Notes: a model not told the origin generated them from the sequence alone. Shown: positions 1 through 7,405, numbered from the stretch's first letter. The stretch is 16,138 nt of DNA from Leadbetterella sp031420365 (GCA_031420365.1 JANOMP010000166.1:1-16138), one strand, 5' to 3'. Translations and numbers: made by a program.

Positions 1-60
1 CATATCTATCGGAGAATATACTTCATGAGTTATTTAGCCATCGGCAGGCTCTCATCCCTT
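1..60 (+). repeat. Partial copy of the dispersed repeat found near 14680-14880
   Basis: The stretch from about 9 to 55 aligns, with small gaps, to the 5' part of the repeat unit at about 14833-14880. Both carry GAGAATATAC, then a TATTT block, then CGGCAG followed by a CTC/CATC block. The hairpin core and the T-run half of the unit are missing here; the sequence passes instead into an unrelated T-rich tract. I infer a deleted or decayed family member. The match is short and imperfect, so relatedness is likely but not certain. Confidence 0.4.
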
Positions 61-123
61 CACTTTTTTTATCAAATTAAAGTAAAAAATTATTGATTAA
101 AACCATTAATTTTGAAATACTAA

Positions 124-438
124 TTTAGCAATGCAAACATAGGAGCCATTGGTATTTACTCTTCCACCATTGCTCCAGTTACTTGGGTGCTTATTTCAGA
201 GATTTTCCCGAACGAAATCCGTGGTAAGGCTTCCTCTTTTGCCGTGTTATGTTTGTGGGCAGCTTATTTTGTTTTGGTATTTACGTTTCCCATTTTAGCG
301 GAGAAATTAGGCACTTTTGGTCCTTTTTGGTTGTATGCAGTTATATGTTTGTTGGGGTTTTGGTTTATAAAAGCCAAAGTCAAAGAAACCAAAGGCAAGA
401 CATTGGAGCAAATGGAAGATGTATTTTCGCCTCATTAA
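124..438 (+). pseudogene. 5'-truncated sugar-porter-type MFS transporter remnant
   Basis: The open frame after the TAA at 121-123 encodes about 104 residues matching only the C-terminal end of sugar-porter MFS permeases. It contains the family signature PVTWVLISEIFPNEIRGKAS, then two hydrophobic stretches that would be the last two membrane helices. A charged tail with KVKETKGKTLEQME ends it, as in many sugar porters. Full-length members are about 440-480 aa with 12 helices, so roughly three quarters of the gene is missing. Upstream sequence shows no in-frame continuation, so this is a remnant rather than a gene cut by the window edge. A GTG at 187 could start an 83-residue product, but such a protein would not be a working transporter. 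It lies tail to tail with an AraC gene that may once have served a sugar locus. Confidence 0.72.
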
Positions 439-535
439 GAATTATTTAAAACTAAAATCTTATTACTAATGCATACGGAACGGGGAAATTGAGTCGTAAA
501 TTTTTTCTATTCGAATCTCAAACTAATAATAATTA

Positions 536-1435
536 TTACACTCTCCTTTTTTTTCTATAGTCTTCTGGTGAAACTCCCATCACTTTTTTAAATAATCTCG
601 AGAAATAGTATTGGTCATTTATGCCCAATTCAAAAGAAATTTCTTTGATTCTATTTTCAGTAAACAAAAGGTATTGACAAGCCTTTTGCATTTTTAGATG
701 GTTGAAATATTCGATTGGTGAAAAACCAGTTTTATTTCTGAATAGAAAAGAAAGATGGGAGGGTGACAAATTTACTTGATTCGCTATGTCTTGAAGACTC
801 AAAGATTTGTCTGAATTTATTTTCAGAAATTCTATGGCTAAACCAATCGAATCTTTTGGAATCTCAATATTTAAAGTATCTCGTTGATTTTTATAAATAC
901 ATGAGGTGATAAAGTGCCAGAAACACATATTTGAATAGGTCAAATTATCTGAGCTATACCCATTCTCTAATTGGCTGTAAATTTCTTCAAACAGTGTAAT
1001 TATATTTTTGACATTGTATAGCACCCCCTTGTATCCAAGCATTTTCTTATTTACCAAATCAATAATAGAATTCCCTATACTGCCTTTAAAGTGCACCCAA
1101 TAGATGGACCATGGATTATTTTCAACAGAAACGTATTTGTGTTCTACTTTGGCGGGTATTACAACAAATTCACCCGGGTTTAAAACATATTTTACTTTTT
1201 GTATTGTAATTTCTCCCATTCCTTCCACACAACAAATCAATATATTTTGTTCGCTTCCGTGTAGTCTTTCTCTATAATGAAATCTGGCTTTGGGATAAAA
1301 TCCGATATCGGTAATATAAAGGTTATTTACAATTTTGTTCTTCTCTACCAAATTATTTAATATCTTTCTTGGAATGATAATTCCCTTTTGGCCTTGAAAA
1401 CCCTCTTTTTTTTTGATATTTTTATCTGGTAACAT
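536..1435 (-). CDS. AraC family transcriptional regulator (cupin sensor + HTH)
   Basis: A 299-aa protein with the classic AraC layout. The N-terminal half (about 45-160) is a cupin-like effector domain with the typical stretches VKYVLNPGEFVVIPAKVEH and WSIYWVHFKG. The C-terminal about 100 residues form the double helix-turn-helix. The first HTH includes LSLQDIANQVNLSPSHLSFLF; the second includes the signature ISFELGINDQYYFSRLFKK followed by GVSPEDYRK. It should be a cytoplasmic sugar- or small-molecule-responsive activator. Its genuine target is unclear: the neighbour it converges on is an MFS remnant, and the other side is a noncoding stretch of about 390 bp and then an insertion sequence. 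The ATG start precedes a Lys-rich leader of about 20 residues, so a slightly later start is possible. The family call is secure; the ligand is unknown. Confidence 0.93.
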   Translation of the reverse strand: MLPDKNIKKKEGFQGQKGIIIPRKILNNLVEKNKIVNNLYITDIGFYPKARFHYRERLHGSEQNILICCVEGMGEITIQKVKYVLNPGEFVVIPAKVEHKYVSVENNPWSIYWVHFKGSIGNSIIDLVNKKMLGYKGVLYNVKNIITLFEEIYSQLENGYSSDNLTYSNMCFWHFITSCIYKNQRDTLNIEIPKDSIGLAIEFLKINSDKSLSLQDIANQVNLSPSHLSFLFRNKTGFSPIEYFNHLKMQKACQYLLFTENRIKEISFELGINDQYYFSRLFKKVMGVSPEDYRKKRRV

Positions 1436-1824
1436 TTTCTACAAGTATTTGGACAAACAAAGTTCAATTTAATCAATTTGGTTGACTTGAGGTAAATCTA
1501 TTTTTAAATCATGTTATAACAACGATTGGTTTTAATTAGGTAATTACTTAATTCACTAAAATTTTTCAGTTTTTCTTTAAAAAAAAATACTGTTTAAATA
1601 TTTGTAAAACACTGTATATAAGATAATTTTTTAATGTAAGACTCTTTCTAATGAATCTCAATAAGTAACTATCATTTTGATTTATACTAATCGTAACAAC
1701 CCAAAACTCAATTGACAAATACTTCATCTACCAAAAATAAGGCTATACAGCCCTTTTTTCTATGCCAATTGGGTACAGGATTTAAAGGTTTGGCTATGAG
1801 TTTGAAATGCGTGCCTTTGAAGGA
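1436..1824. other. Noncoding AT-rich intergenic stretch between araC and the IS
   Basis: There is no convincing gene here. The 5' control region of the AraC gene must lie at about 1436-1550, but I see no strong promoter match. One 48-codon open frame (1697-1843, plus) without a usable start runs into the IS edge. Its sequence, including PFFLCQLGTGFKGLAMSLK, could be the tail of a gene disrupted by the IS, but I do not recognise it. Confidence 0.5.
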
Positions 1825-1853
1825 TTTTATTGGTCTCAAATAAAGTTAAAACT

Positions 1854-1869
1854 ATGCAATTTATTGCAT
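1854..1869 (+). repeat. IS left-end hairpin
   Basis: A perfect palindrome with arms ATGCAAT and ATTGCAT around TT lies 37 bp upstream of tnpA. It is duplicated at 13427-13442 in the truncated copy. In IS200/IS605 elements such subterminal hairpins are bound by TnpA. Confidence 0.72.
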
Positions 1870-1894
1870 CTCACTTTAGTTTCTAAAAATTTTA

Positions 1895-1902
1895 TAGCTT
1901 TG
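1895..1902 (+). promoter_or_regulatory. Candidate Bacteroidota -7 box of tnpA (TAGCTTTG)
   Basis: TAGCTTTG matches TAnnTTTG exactly and ends 4 bp before the tnpA ATG. I find no good -33 TTG at the usual distance. Transcription from here would give an almost leaderless mRNA, which would keep expression low, as is common for IS200-type elements. Confidence 0.4.
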
Positions 1903-1906
1903 TGTT

Positions 1907-2341
1907 ATGGAATTTCAAAGAAGTGGAGGACATACTGTATCTCGATTAACTGCTCACATTGTATGGTCAACGAAATATAGATATTCAGTCTTGGAAGGTG
2001 ATATTAAGATACGTTGTCGAACGATATTGATACAGATATGTGAAGCAGAAGGGGTACAAATTTTGAAGGGAGTTGTATCAAAGAATCATATTCATATGCA
2101 CGTAGAATATAGACCATCTCAAGATTTGAGTTGTGTAGTAAAGTTGTTAAAAGTGCGTTCATCAAGAAAATTGCAAATGAAATTCCCGGAGTTAAAGAAA
2201 AAATATTGGACTCGTCACTTTTGGGCAATAAGATTTGGTTGTTGGAGCACGGGAAATATTATAGATAAAATGGTAAATGAATATTTGGAACATCATAGAA
2301 ATCCTGATTCAAATGACAATACAAATTTCATCGTCGAGTAG
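1907..2341 (+). CDS. tnpA: IS200/IS605 family Y1 transposase TnpA
   Basis: A 144-aa protein, the normal size for this HUH single-strand transposase. The HUH motif is H61-I-H63 within NHIHMHVEY. The conserved block FPELKKKYWTRHFWAIRFG (about 93-111) is followed by GCWSTGN and the C-terminal helix VNEYLEHH, where Y126 is the expected catalytic tyrosine forming the 5'-phosphotyrosine link. All catalytic positions are present with no frameshift, so the copy may be active. It acts as a dimer on single-stranded element ends folded into hairpins. The near-identical 5' end at 13231-13389 confirms the start and shows movement or duplication within this genome. Confidence 0.94.
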   Translation: MEFQRSGGHTVSRLTAHIVWSTKYRYSVLEGDIKIRCRTILIQICEAEGVQILKGVVSKNHIHMHVEYRPSQDLSCVVKLLKVRSSRKLQMKFPELKKKYWTRHFWAIRFGCWSTGNIIDKMVNEYLEHHRNPDSNDNTNFIVE

Positions 2342-2365
2342 GCAGACTTTCAGTCTGAATGAAAA

Positions 2366-2386
2366 CTATGGACTTTTAGTCCATAG
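2366..2386 (+). repeat. IS right-end hairpin
   Basis: Perfect 9-bp arms CTATGGACT/AGTCCATAG with a TTT loop lie 25 bp after the tnpA stop. This is the likely TnpA recognition hairpin of the right end. It sits between tnpA and the converging phzF-like gene and could also serve as a bidirectional transcription stop. Confidence 0.68.
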
Positions 2387-2438
2387 TGGTTTATTTATTT
2401 AAAATGAATGTACTTGTAAATAGTTCTTTTATAGCTTA

Positions 2439-3326
2439 TTAAATCTCCCAAATTCCCGATGCAATAAATTGCACTTGCCCGCCCAAAGTCACAATGCCAT
2501 CTTCAGATGCCGCAATGTGGAGAATAGACGGTCGGCCAATCTCAAAGCCTTGTTCTGAGCGTTTTTGGAAGGACTTTTCGAAAATCTCATGTTTATGCGC
2601 ATAATATGAAAAAGCGGTATGGGCTGAGCCAGTAGCTGGGTCTTCTAAAATGGCATTGTCTTGTAGTAAAAACATTCGGCTATGCATATCGTTTTCTACT
2701 CTTTCGGCTTCCAAACAAAAACAAAAAATACCTACCGTATAGTTATCAGGCGAATTTGATTTATGAATTTTGTGATTTTGTAAAAAAACTAATAGATCAG
2801 TTGGGGCGATAGAAATACGCTTTAAGGTATCTAAATCTGCAATCTGCACCATCAAAAAAGGATATCCAGTAGAACTTATCTCTGCAGGAAATTTACCCAA
2901 TTTACTTTCAGAAAGTCCCAGCATCTTTGCTATTTCATATTTTTGCAAAGTTTTTGAAATAGCCCCATTTGTTAAGCTAAACTGGAATAAACCAGATTTT
3001 TGATAAACTCTTACTGGTCCAATTTTTAGATTTAGTACCAATTCCAATTGCCTATTTCCACCTATTTTTTGAAAAATTACCGCCGCGGTGCCAATGGTAG
3101 GATGACCCGCAAATGGCATTTCATATTCAGCAGTAAATATGCGTACATCAAAGCTACCTTCTTTTTTACCAGTAATAAAAGTGGTTTCGGCCAAATTTGT
3201 TTCTTTGGCTATGGCTTGCATGGTTTCTATATTTAGTTGATCAGCATTATTAAAAACAGCTAATTGGTTGCCTTCCAGCCTATTTTCTGCAAAAACATCA
3301 ACAAGAAAGAAAGGAATAGTATTCAT
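2439..3326 (-). CDS. PhzF family phenazine biosynthesis-like isomerase/epimerase
   Basis: A 295-aa protein with the two-lobed diaminopimelate-epimerase-like fold of PhzF. Hallmarks are FLVDVF at the N-terminus, GNQLAVF (19-25), NLAET with E47 corresponding to the catalytic Glu (E45 of Pseudomonas PhzF), PFAGHPTIGTA (71-81), and EDPATGSAH in the C-terminal lobe. Length is normal (about 260-300) and the frame is intact. Family members isomerise or epimerise small acidic metabolites. Most Bacteroidota copies stand alone, as here, with no other phenazine genes, so phenazine synthesis should not be inferred. It is probably monocistronic, converging on the IS. Family certain, substrate unknown. Confidence 0.93.
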   Translation of the reverse strand: MNTIPFFLVDVFAENRLEGNQLAVFNNADQLNIETMQAIAKETNLAETTFITGKKEGSFDVRIFTAEYEMPFAGHPTIGTAAVIFQKIGGNRQLELVLNLKIGPVRVYQKSGLFQFSLTNGAISKTLQKYEIAKMLGLSESKLGKFPAEISSTGYPFLMVQIADLDTLKRISIAPTDLLVFLQNHKIHKSNSPDNYTVGIFCFCLEAERVENDMHSRMFLLQDNAILEDPATGSAHTAFSYYAHKHEIFEKSFQKRSEQGFEIGRPSILHIAASEDGIVTLGGQVQFIASGIWEI

Positions 3327-3587
3327 TTTTAGTTTTTTTATCTAATTACAACTATTTATTATTCTTTAGAAAGCTCCACTTTAAAGAAAATTAAAAAACA
3401 AAAATAAATATTTACTTGCTCAATTAAAGGTCCATCCATAAATTACTTTTTATTACAAAATGCTCCAAAATCAAATTACTTTATAATATTTAACAATATG
3501 TCTTCAATGTAGTTTTAGCTACGGCTCCAATAAATTTTAAATTTTTATTTGTACTTTTTTTTTCGCTACCTTTCATTTCAAAACTAA

Positions 3588-3836
3588 TTAATAGAAATCC
3601 ACCTAGACTATTTGATTTATTATTGTTTCTACATTTTCGTACCAGCAGATATTTCTGTTAAAATAGGTAAAAACGTCCGATGGATGACTTCCGCCGAATT
3701 TAAATATGACTTTAAAAAAGAATATAAAGGTATAATTATTCAAAACCGAAATCAAGGATATACAATGAATACAGGATTACAATTTGAGTTTAATAAAAAA
3801 CAAAAGAAGTATTATCAATACCTAAATGGTCTATGA
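3588..3836 (+). pseudogene. Orphan ORF fragment, possible beta-barrel protein tail
   Basis: An open frame without an ATG near its 5' end (a TTG at 3612 is the first plausible start) encodes about 75 residues. The translation alternates polar and hydrophobic residues and ends with GYTMNTGLQFEFNKKQKK, reminiscent of the last strands of an outer-membrane beta-barrel, though followed by a 12-residue polar tail. No upstream part of such a gene is present and nothing next to it looks related. It may be a gene remnant or chance; I do not recognise a family. Confidence 0.25.
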
Positions 3837-4128
3837 TTTTGCAAAAATTGAGTTTATTTATTTGAAAAATTTAATTTTGTTCTAATATTAGCAGTATTTT
3901 GCTTAAAAAGTATATCGAATTGGTACGCCATTGGCGAAAGCATCCCCGTCAGTACCCAAGTTTTAATTGCTGACTTGGTTTTTAGAATTTTTTCCTTCAT
4001 ATCCGTACCAGTTTAAATAATTCTGGAGACACTTTGTGCTTATTCCATTAAATTGGCCAAAAAAATTCCTTAACTGTGCGTGTGTTTGATTTACGATTTG
4101 TGAATGAACACTTCTATTTTTTTTGGAT

Positions 4129-4491
4129 TTACAGGATTTAGAGTGAACCCCTGAATTTTATAAAATTAATTAATGATTGCTGTTTACTGAATTTGTTGTT
4201 AGCCTTAATTTCCGCGTCGGCGGATCGCAGGTATGCCTGTCCAATTGAAAAAATCCGAATGTCGGGCCAACTGGAATGCCAGCTCAGCCAAAAACACTCA
4301 CAAAAAAAAATCCTAACTCGGCCGTCCGCCATGAATTTTTAAATTAATTATCTAGCTATTAGCAATTTAACTTTCTTAAAATTTTCATACGGACGGTCCG
4401 AATATATTCGGAATGAGATTAATGGGAAAATGAGCTATTTGTTTTCTAAAAGATTTCACAAATGAATATTTCTCCACTCTAAATCCTGTAA
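4129..4491. repeat. Possible MITE: 363-bp segment bounded by 17-bp perfect inverted repeats
   Basis: TTACAGGATTTAGAGTG at 4129-4145 recurs exactly as its reverse complement at 4475-4491. The enclosed 329 bp are noncoding and include a GC-rich patch unlike the flanks. Perfect inverted termini around a short noncoding interior are what a nonautonomous element shows. I could not see a target-site duplication outside the repeats, and no second copy occurs in the window, so mobility is inferred. The right repeat ends 10 bp from the stop of the AraC gene, so it may act on that transcript's 3' end. Confidence 0.4.
4397..4412. repeat. 16-bp perfect palindrome TCCGAATATATTCGGA
   Basis: A perfect 16-bp palindrome with no spacer, suited to a dimeric regulator or to cruciform formation. 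It lies inside the inverted-repeat segment, about 90 bp beyond the 3' end of the AraC gene, away from any start codon, so an operator role is doubtful. Confidence 0.45.
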
Positions 4492-4501
4492 TGCCTTTAT
4501 T

Positions 4502-5356
4502 TTATTTAAAAAAGTACTTCCGTCTGTATTCCAATGGTGTAATACCTTTATATTTTAAAAATTGTCTGTTAAAATAAGGCACGTCACCAAACCCACTTTC
4601 GAGGGCCACATTTTTAACTTGTAATTTTGTTTTCAAAAGCAACTGAGAAGCAAACTGTAATCGAAATTCAATTATTACCTCACTAAAAGTCTTATTCGTA
4701 ATGCCTTTAAAATATCTACAAAACGATGTGGGAGATAAATCGGCAATATCAGCGATTTGCCCCAAACGAATTTCTTCCTTAAAATTTTCGATCATAAATG
4801 AGAATACTTTTTGAAATCTAGAGGTTTCGGATTGGTTGTAATTATTTTCGAAATAATAAGAATCTAAAGATAAATAATTTTGATTATTACTTAGTATATC
4901 CAGAATTTCTATCAATGTCACCATTCTTTGAAGAGGACTTTCCTGAACTATCCCATATATTTTTTCAGAAACTATATCTTTAGCCACCCCAACTATTTCA
5001 ATACCCATTTTTGACTTATCAAAAAAAGACTTGACTTTTTGCATTTCAGGTAAATTTATCCAATCATTTCCTAAAAATGTGTCTCCAAACTGAATTACAA
5101 TGGAAGAAACATTTTTATTTTCCGAAGGCTGATTTACCCAGCAGTGCGGCAGATTTGATCCTAAAAAAACCAAATCGCCATCTATAAATGCATTAACTTG
5201 AGAACCTACATAGCGTTGACCTTCTCCTTTCAATATTAGAGTTAGTTCAAATTCAGGATGAAAATGAAAGGGAGCATCAAAATTAGGTAATTCAATCTGA
5301 CGTATTATAAACGAATTAAATCTTTGGGCTTCTAATTTCTCAAAGACTGCTTTCAT
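4502..5356 (-). CDS. AraC family transcriptional regulator, divergent from the oxygenase operon
   Basis: A 284-aa protein. The N-terminal cupin (about 20-105) shows HFHPEFELTLILKGEGQRYVG and GDLVFLGSNLPHCW, the metal-cupin-like pattern of this regulator class. A helical linker follows. The C-terminal double HTH (about 181-284) includes IRLGQIADIADLSPTSFCRYF and VALESGFGDVPYFNRQFLKY, then GITPLEYRRKY. It is divergent from the oxygenase/dehydrogenase pair across 106 bp. That arrangement usually means it controls both itself and the facing operon in response to the pathway substrate. A TTG-N20-TAATTTTG promoter precedes it, and two GACAA direct repeats sit in the same space. Effector unknown. 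Confidence 0.93.
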   Translation of the reverse strand: MKAVFEKLEAQRFNSFIIRQIELPNFDAPFHFHPEFELTLILKGEGQRYVGSQVNAFIDGDLVFLGSNLPHCWVNQPSENKNVSSIVIQFGDTFLGNDWINLPEMQKVKSFFDKSKMGIEIVGVAKDIVSEKIYGIVQESPLQRMVTLIEILDILSNNQNYLSLDSYYFENNYNQSETSRFQKVFSFMIENFKEEIRLGQIADIADLSPTSFCRYFKGITNKTFSEVIIEFRLQFASQLLLKTKLQVKNVALESGFGDVPYFNRQFLKYKGITPLEYRRKYFFK

Positions 5357-5382
5357 AGTTTCATTTTTTCATTTTTTTACAA

Positions 5383-5413
5383 CAAAATTATCAATTATGA
5401 CAAAATAAGACAA
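5383..5413 (-). promoter_or_regulatory. Candidate promoter of the divergent AraC gene
   Basis: Read on the minus strand, TTG (5413-5411), 20 bp, then TAATTTTG (5390-5383) matches the Bacteroidota housekeeping-sigma consensus TTG-N(about 19-21)-TAnnTTTG. The -7 box ends 26 bp upstream of the ATG at 5356. No transcript data; the call is by motif and spacing. Confidence 0.5.
5399..5413 (+). promoter_or_regulatory. Candidate AraC operator: GACAA direct repeats 10 bp apart
   Basis: GACAA occurs at 5399-5403 and again at 5409-5413, each followed by an AT-rich block, so the two half-sites lie on the same helix face. AraC proteins typically bind direct repeats through their two HTHs. The repeats overlap the -33 to -7 spacer of the regulator's own promoter, consistent with autoregulation. 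The motif is short in AT-rich DNA, so this is a suggestion. Confidence 0.3.
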
Positions 5414-5495
5414 TAATTAGAAAATTAAATCAAACTCTTTTAACTTTTATTTAATCACTTTTGTGAAAAAATACCTACTTGCAAAAAAACTAGAA

Positions 5496-6302
5496 ATGAA
5501 AAATACATTAAACCAGCCCTACTTTCTTTCTGATGAAGCCATTGCTTTTTATCAAAAAAACCGATACATTAAACTCAAAAATGTTTTTGATGCTGAAACT
5601 TTGAGGTATTATGAAAAAGCAATTACTCAAAAAGTTAACGAAATCAACACCCAAGATAAACCTATTGACCAAAGAGATACCTATGGGAAGGCATTTTTGC
5701 AGATTTTTAATCTTTGGCAGGAAGATGAAACCTGTAAAGAATTTGTTTTAAACAAGCGATTAGGACAAATAGCGGCACAGCTTATTCAAACTAATGGAGT
5801 TAGGCTTTACCATGATCAGGCTCTTTTTAAAGAAGCGGGTGGAGGTATTACGCCTTGGCATGCAGACCAGTATTATTGGCCACTTAGTTCAGATAAAACC
5901 GTAACCGCTTGGATTCCTTTACAAACTGTTCCACTTGAGATGGGTCCATTGGAATTTAGTGCTGCAAGTCACGCCATTGTAGAAGGACGCGAACTTTCAA
6001 TTGGAGATGAAAGCGAACAAAAGATTGAACAAAAGCTACGTGTTACCGATTTTAAGCATGTTATTGAGCCTTTTGAGCTCGGAGAAGTAAGCTTTCATTC
6101 GGGTTGGGTATTTCACCGAGCAGGAGCAAATCAAACCAATGAAGTAAGAAAAGTAATGACAATGATTTACATGGACAAAGAAATGGTATTGAAAGCTCCT
6201 GAAAATGAAAATCAACAGAAAGATTGGGAAGTATGGTGTCCGGGTGCAAAAATTGGAGAGGTAATAGATACTGAACTTAATCCTGTAATTTTTAGTAAAT
6301 GA
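5496..6302 (+). CDS. Phytanoyl-CoA dioxygenase (PhyH) family Fe(II)/2-oxoglutarate oxygenase
   Basis: A cytoplasmic non-haem iron oxygenase of 268 aa from the ATG at 5496; a GTG at 5463 would add 11 residues. I prefer 5496 because the extra MKKYLLAKKLE is not needed by the fold, and homologous N-termini usually start shortly before the SDEAIAFYQKNRYIKLKNV-type helix. The facial triad is visible: H122-x-D124 in TPWHADQYYWP, and the distal His H207 in WVFHRAGANQ. R218 (NEVRK) is the likely 2-oxoglutarate ligand. Family members hydroxylate varied substrates, sometimes causing oxidative O- or N-dealkylation; most bacterial ones do not use phytanoyl-CoA. The stop overlaps the start of the next gene (ATGA), implying translational coupling with a dehydrogenase that may use its product. 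Substrate unknown. Confidence 0.88.
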   Translation: MKNTLNQPYFLSDEAIAFYQKNRYIKLKNVFDAETLRYYEKAITQKVNEINTQDKPIDQRDTYGKAFLQIFNLWQEDETCKEFVLNKRLGQIAAQLIQTNGVRLYHDQALFKEAGGGITPWHADQYYWPLSSDKTVTAWIPLQTVPLEMGPLEFSAASHAIVEGRELSIGDESEQKIEQKLRVTDFKHVIEPFELGEVSFHSGWVFHRAGANQTNEVRKVMTMIYMDKEMVLKAPENENQQKDWEVWCPGAKIGEVIDTELNPVIFSK

Positions 6303-7405
6303 TACAGTCTAAGGCAGCTATTTCAGATGGAAAGGGAGCGTTTTCGATTCAAGAAATTTCAGTATCAGACCCGCAAGGAGATGAAATTTTGGTAGAAATT
6401 AAGGCTGCTGGGGTATGCCATACCGACTGGGACTCTAAATCTTGGGGAAAGCCATTGGTTATGGGCCATGAAGGGGCAGGTATAGTGAAAAAAATTGGTG
6501 AAAAAGTGAAAATTTTGCAAGTGGGAGATAAAGTAATGCTTAATTGGGCAATACCTTGTTACGAATGTTTTCAATGTCAAGAAGGCAATCAGCACATTTG
6601 TGAGCGAAATTCGGCTGTAACTGCCGGGAATAAATTGAGTGAAGGACATGCCACCTTGCAATCTACACTTCTTAATGGTTCACCCATAGAAAGGGCATTT
6701 TGCTTAGGAACTATGTCTGAATATACACTAGTAAGGGAAGCCGCTTGCGTAAAAATACATGTCGAAATGCCTTTTTCATCAGCGGCTATAGTGGGGTGTG
6801 GTGTAATGACTGGTTACGGGTCGGTGGTCAATGCAGCTAAAGTAAAAGCTGGTTCTTCGGTTGTGGTTCTGGGCACAGGGGGAGTTGGTTTAAATGTGAT
6901 TCAAGGTGCAAGAATCTCAGGAGCAGATAAAATCATTGCTGTGGACGTAAACCCATTACGACTTGAAATGGCAAAAGAATATGGAGCAACTGAAATCGTT
7001 CTTGCCGATGAAAACGATAAGGGTTTGCTACTTGCATCAAAAATAGTAAAATCGATGACCAATGGGCGAGGTGCTGATTATGCTTTTGAATGTACAGCTA
7101 TTCCGGAATTAGGGGCAGCTCCTTTGGCAATGATACGAAATGCAGGAATGGCGGTTCAAGTAAGTGGGATTGAACAAGAAATCGTAATGGATATGAATCT
7201 ATTTGAATGGGATAAAATATATATCAATCCTTTATATGGGAAAGCCCGCCCCCAAATTGATTTTCCGATTTTACAAAATCTATATGCCAAAGGCGAATTG
7301 ATTTTGGACAAAATGGTTACTCAGACCTACTCGCTGGACGATTTGTCAAAAGCTTTTGCTGATATGCACTCAGGACGTAATGCTAAAGGAGTAATTATTT
7401 TCTAA
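6299..7405 (+). CDS. Zinc-dependent alcohol dehydrogenase (MDR superfamily, class III-like)
   Basis: A 368-aa NAD-dependent dehydrogenase. The catalytic domain has the active-site zinc ligands C40 (GVCHTD), H57-E58 (MGHEGAG) and C167 (VGCGVMTGYG). The structural-zinc lobe has four cysteines at C87, C90, C93 and C101 (CYECFQC...C). The Rossmann domain has GTGGVG at 192-197 and a β2 acidic residue D216 (IIAVDVNP), which favours NAD+ over NADP+. Within the superfamily the LGTMSEYTLV and VGCGVMTGYG stretches resemble class III/NDMA-dependent-type ADHs, which oxidise alcohols or hemithioacetal adducts of formaldehyde. It overlaps the upstream oxygenase gene by 4 bp, so it probably oxidises an alcohol or aldehyde adduct released by that enzyme. 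The substrate cannot be fixed from sequence. Confidence 0.93.
   Translation: MIQSKAAISDGKGAFSIQEISVSDPQGDEILVEIKAAGVCHTDWDSKSWGKPLVMGHEGAGIVKKIGEKVKILQVGDKVMLNWAIPCYECFQCQEGNQHICERNSAVTAGNKLSEGHATLQSTLLNGSPIERAFCLGTMSEYTLVREAACVKIHVEMPFSSAAIVGCGVMTGYGSVVNAAKVKAGSSVVVLGTGGVGLNVIQGARISGADKIIAVDVNPLRLEMAKEYGATEIVLADENDKGLLLASKIVKSMTNGRGADYAFECTAIPELGAAPLAMIRNAGMAVQVSGIEQEIVMDMNLFEWDKIYINPLYGKARPQIDFPILQNLYAKGELILDKMVTQTYSLDDLSKAFADMHSGRNAKGVIIF

Larger units (their letters stand above)
1825..2410 (+). mobile_element. IS200/IS605-family insertion sequence (tnpA only)
   Basis: The left limit is set by comparison with the second copy on the minus strand (13231-13471): identity begins at about 1825, at TTTTATTGGTCTC. 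A left-end hairpin lies at 1854-1869, with 7-bp arms ATGCAAT/ATTGCAT. The tnpA gene follows at 1907-2341. After its stop come two hairpins: 2343-2357 with arms CAGACT/AGTCTG, and 2366-2386 with 9-bp arms CTATGGACT/AGTCCATAG around TTT. Subterminal imperfect palindromes with no terminal inverted repeat and a single small Y1 transposase are the known plan of this family. The right tip, about 2390-2410, is estimated. There is no tnpB/IscB gene and I see no wRNA-like accessory. Confidence 0.82.
3837..4501. other. 665-bp gene-free region containing an inverted-repeat element
   Basis: There is no supportable gene here. It holds the 17-bp inverted repeat pair at 4129-4145 and 4475-4491, a GC-rich patch at about 4209-4335 with several 4-5 bp stem-loops (such as TCCGC/GCGGA), and the palindrome at 4397-4412. 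A 64-residue minus-strand frame across the GC-rich patch looks unlike protein. Confidence 0.5.

Noticed and set aside
1697..1843. 48-codon open frame without a start running into the IS left end
   Set aside because: Too short and unrecognised; it could be a disrupted gene tail but chance is equally good in this stretch.
2439..3326. Phenazine biosynthesis locus
   Set aside because: Only a PhzF-family protein is present, with no other phz genes; such stand-alone homologues are common.
3916..3935. TGGTACGCCA at about 3921 resembles the complement of the repeat core
   Set aside because: Only a 10-bp match; the sequence around it does not align convincingly with the repeat.
4138..4332. 64-residue minus-strand frame in the inverted-repeat segment
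   Set aside because: Composition is odd (Trp/Ser/Arg from GC-rich stem-loops), it overlaps an inverted repeat arm and has no family resemblance.
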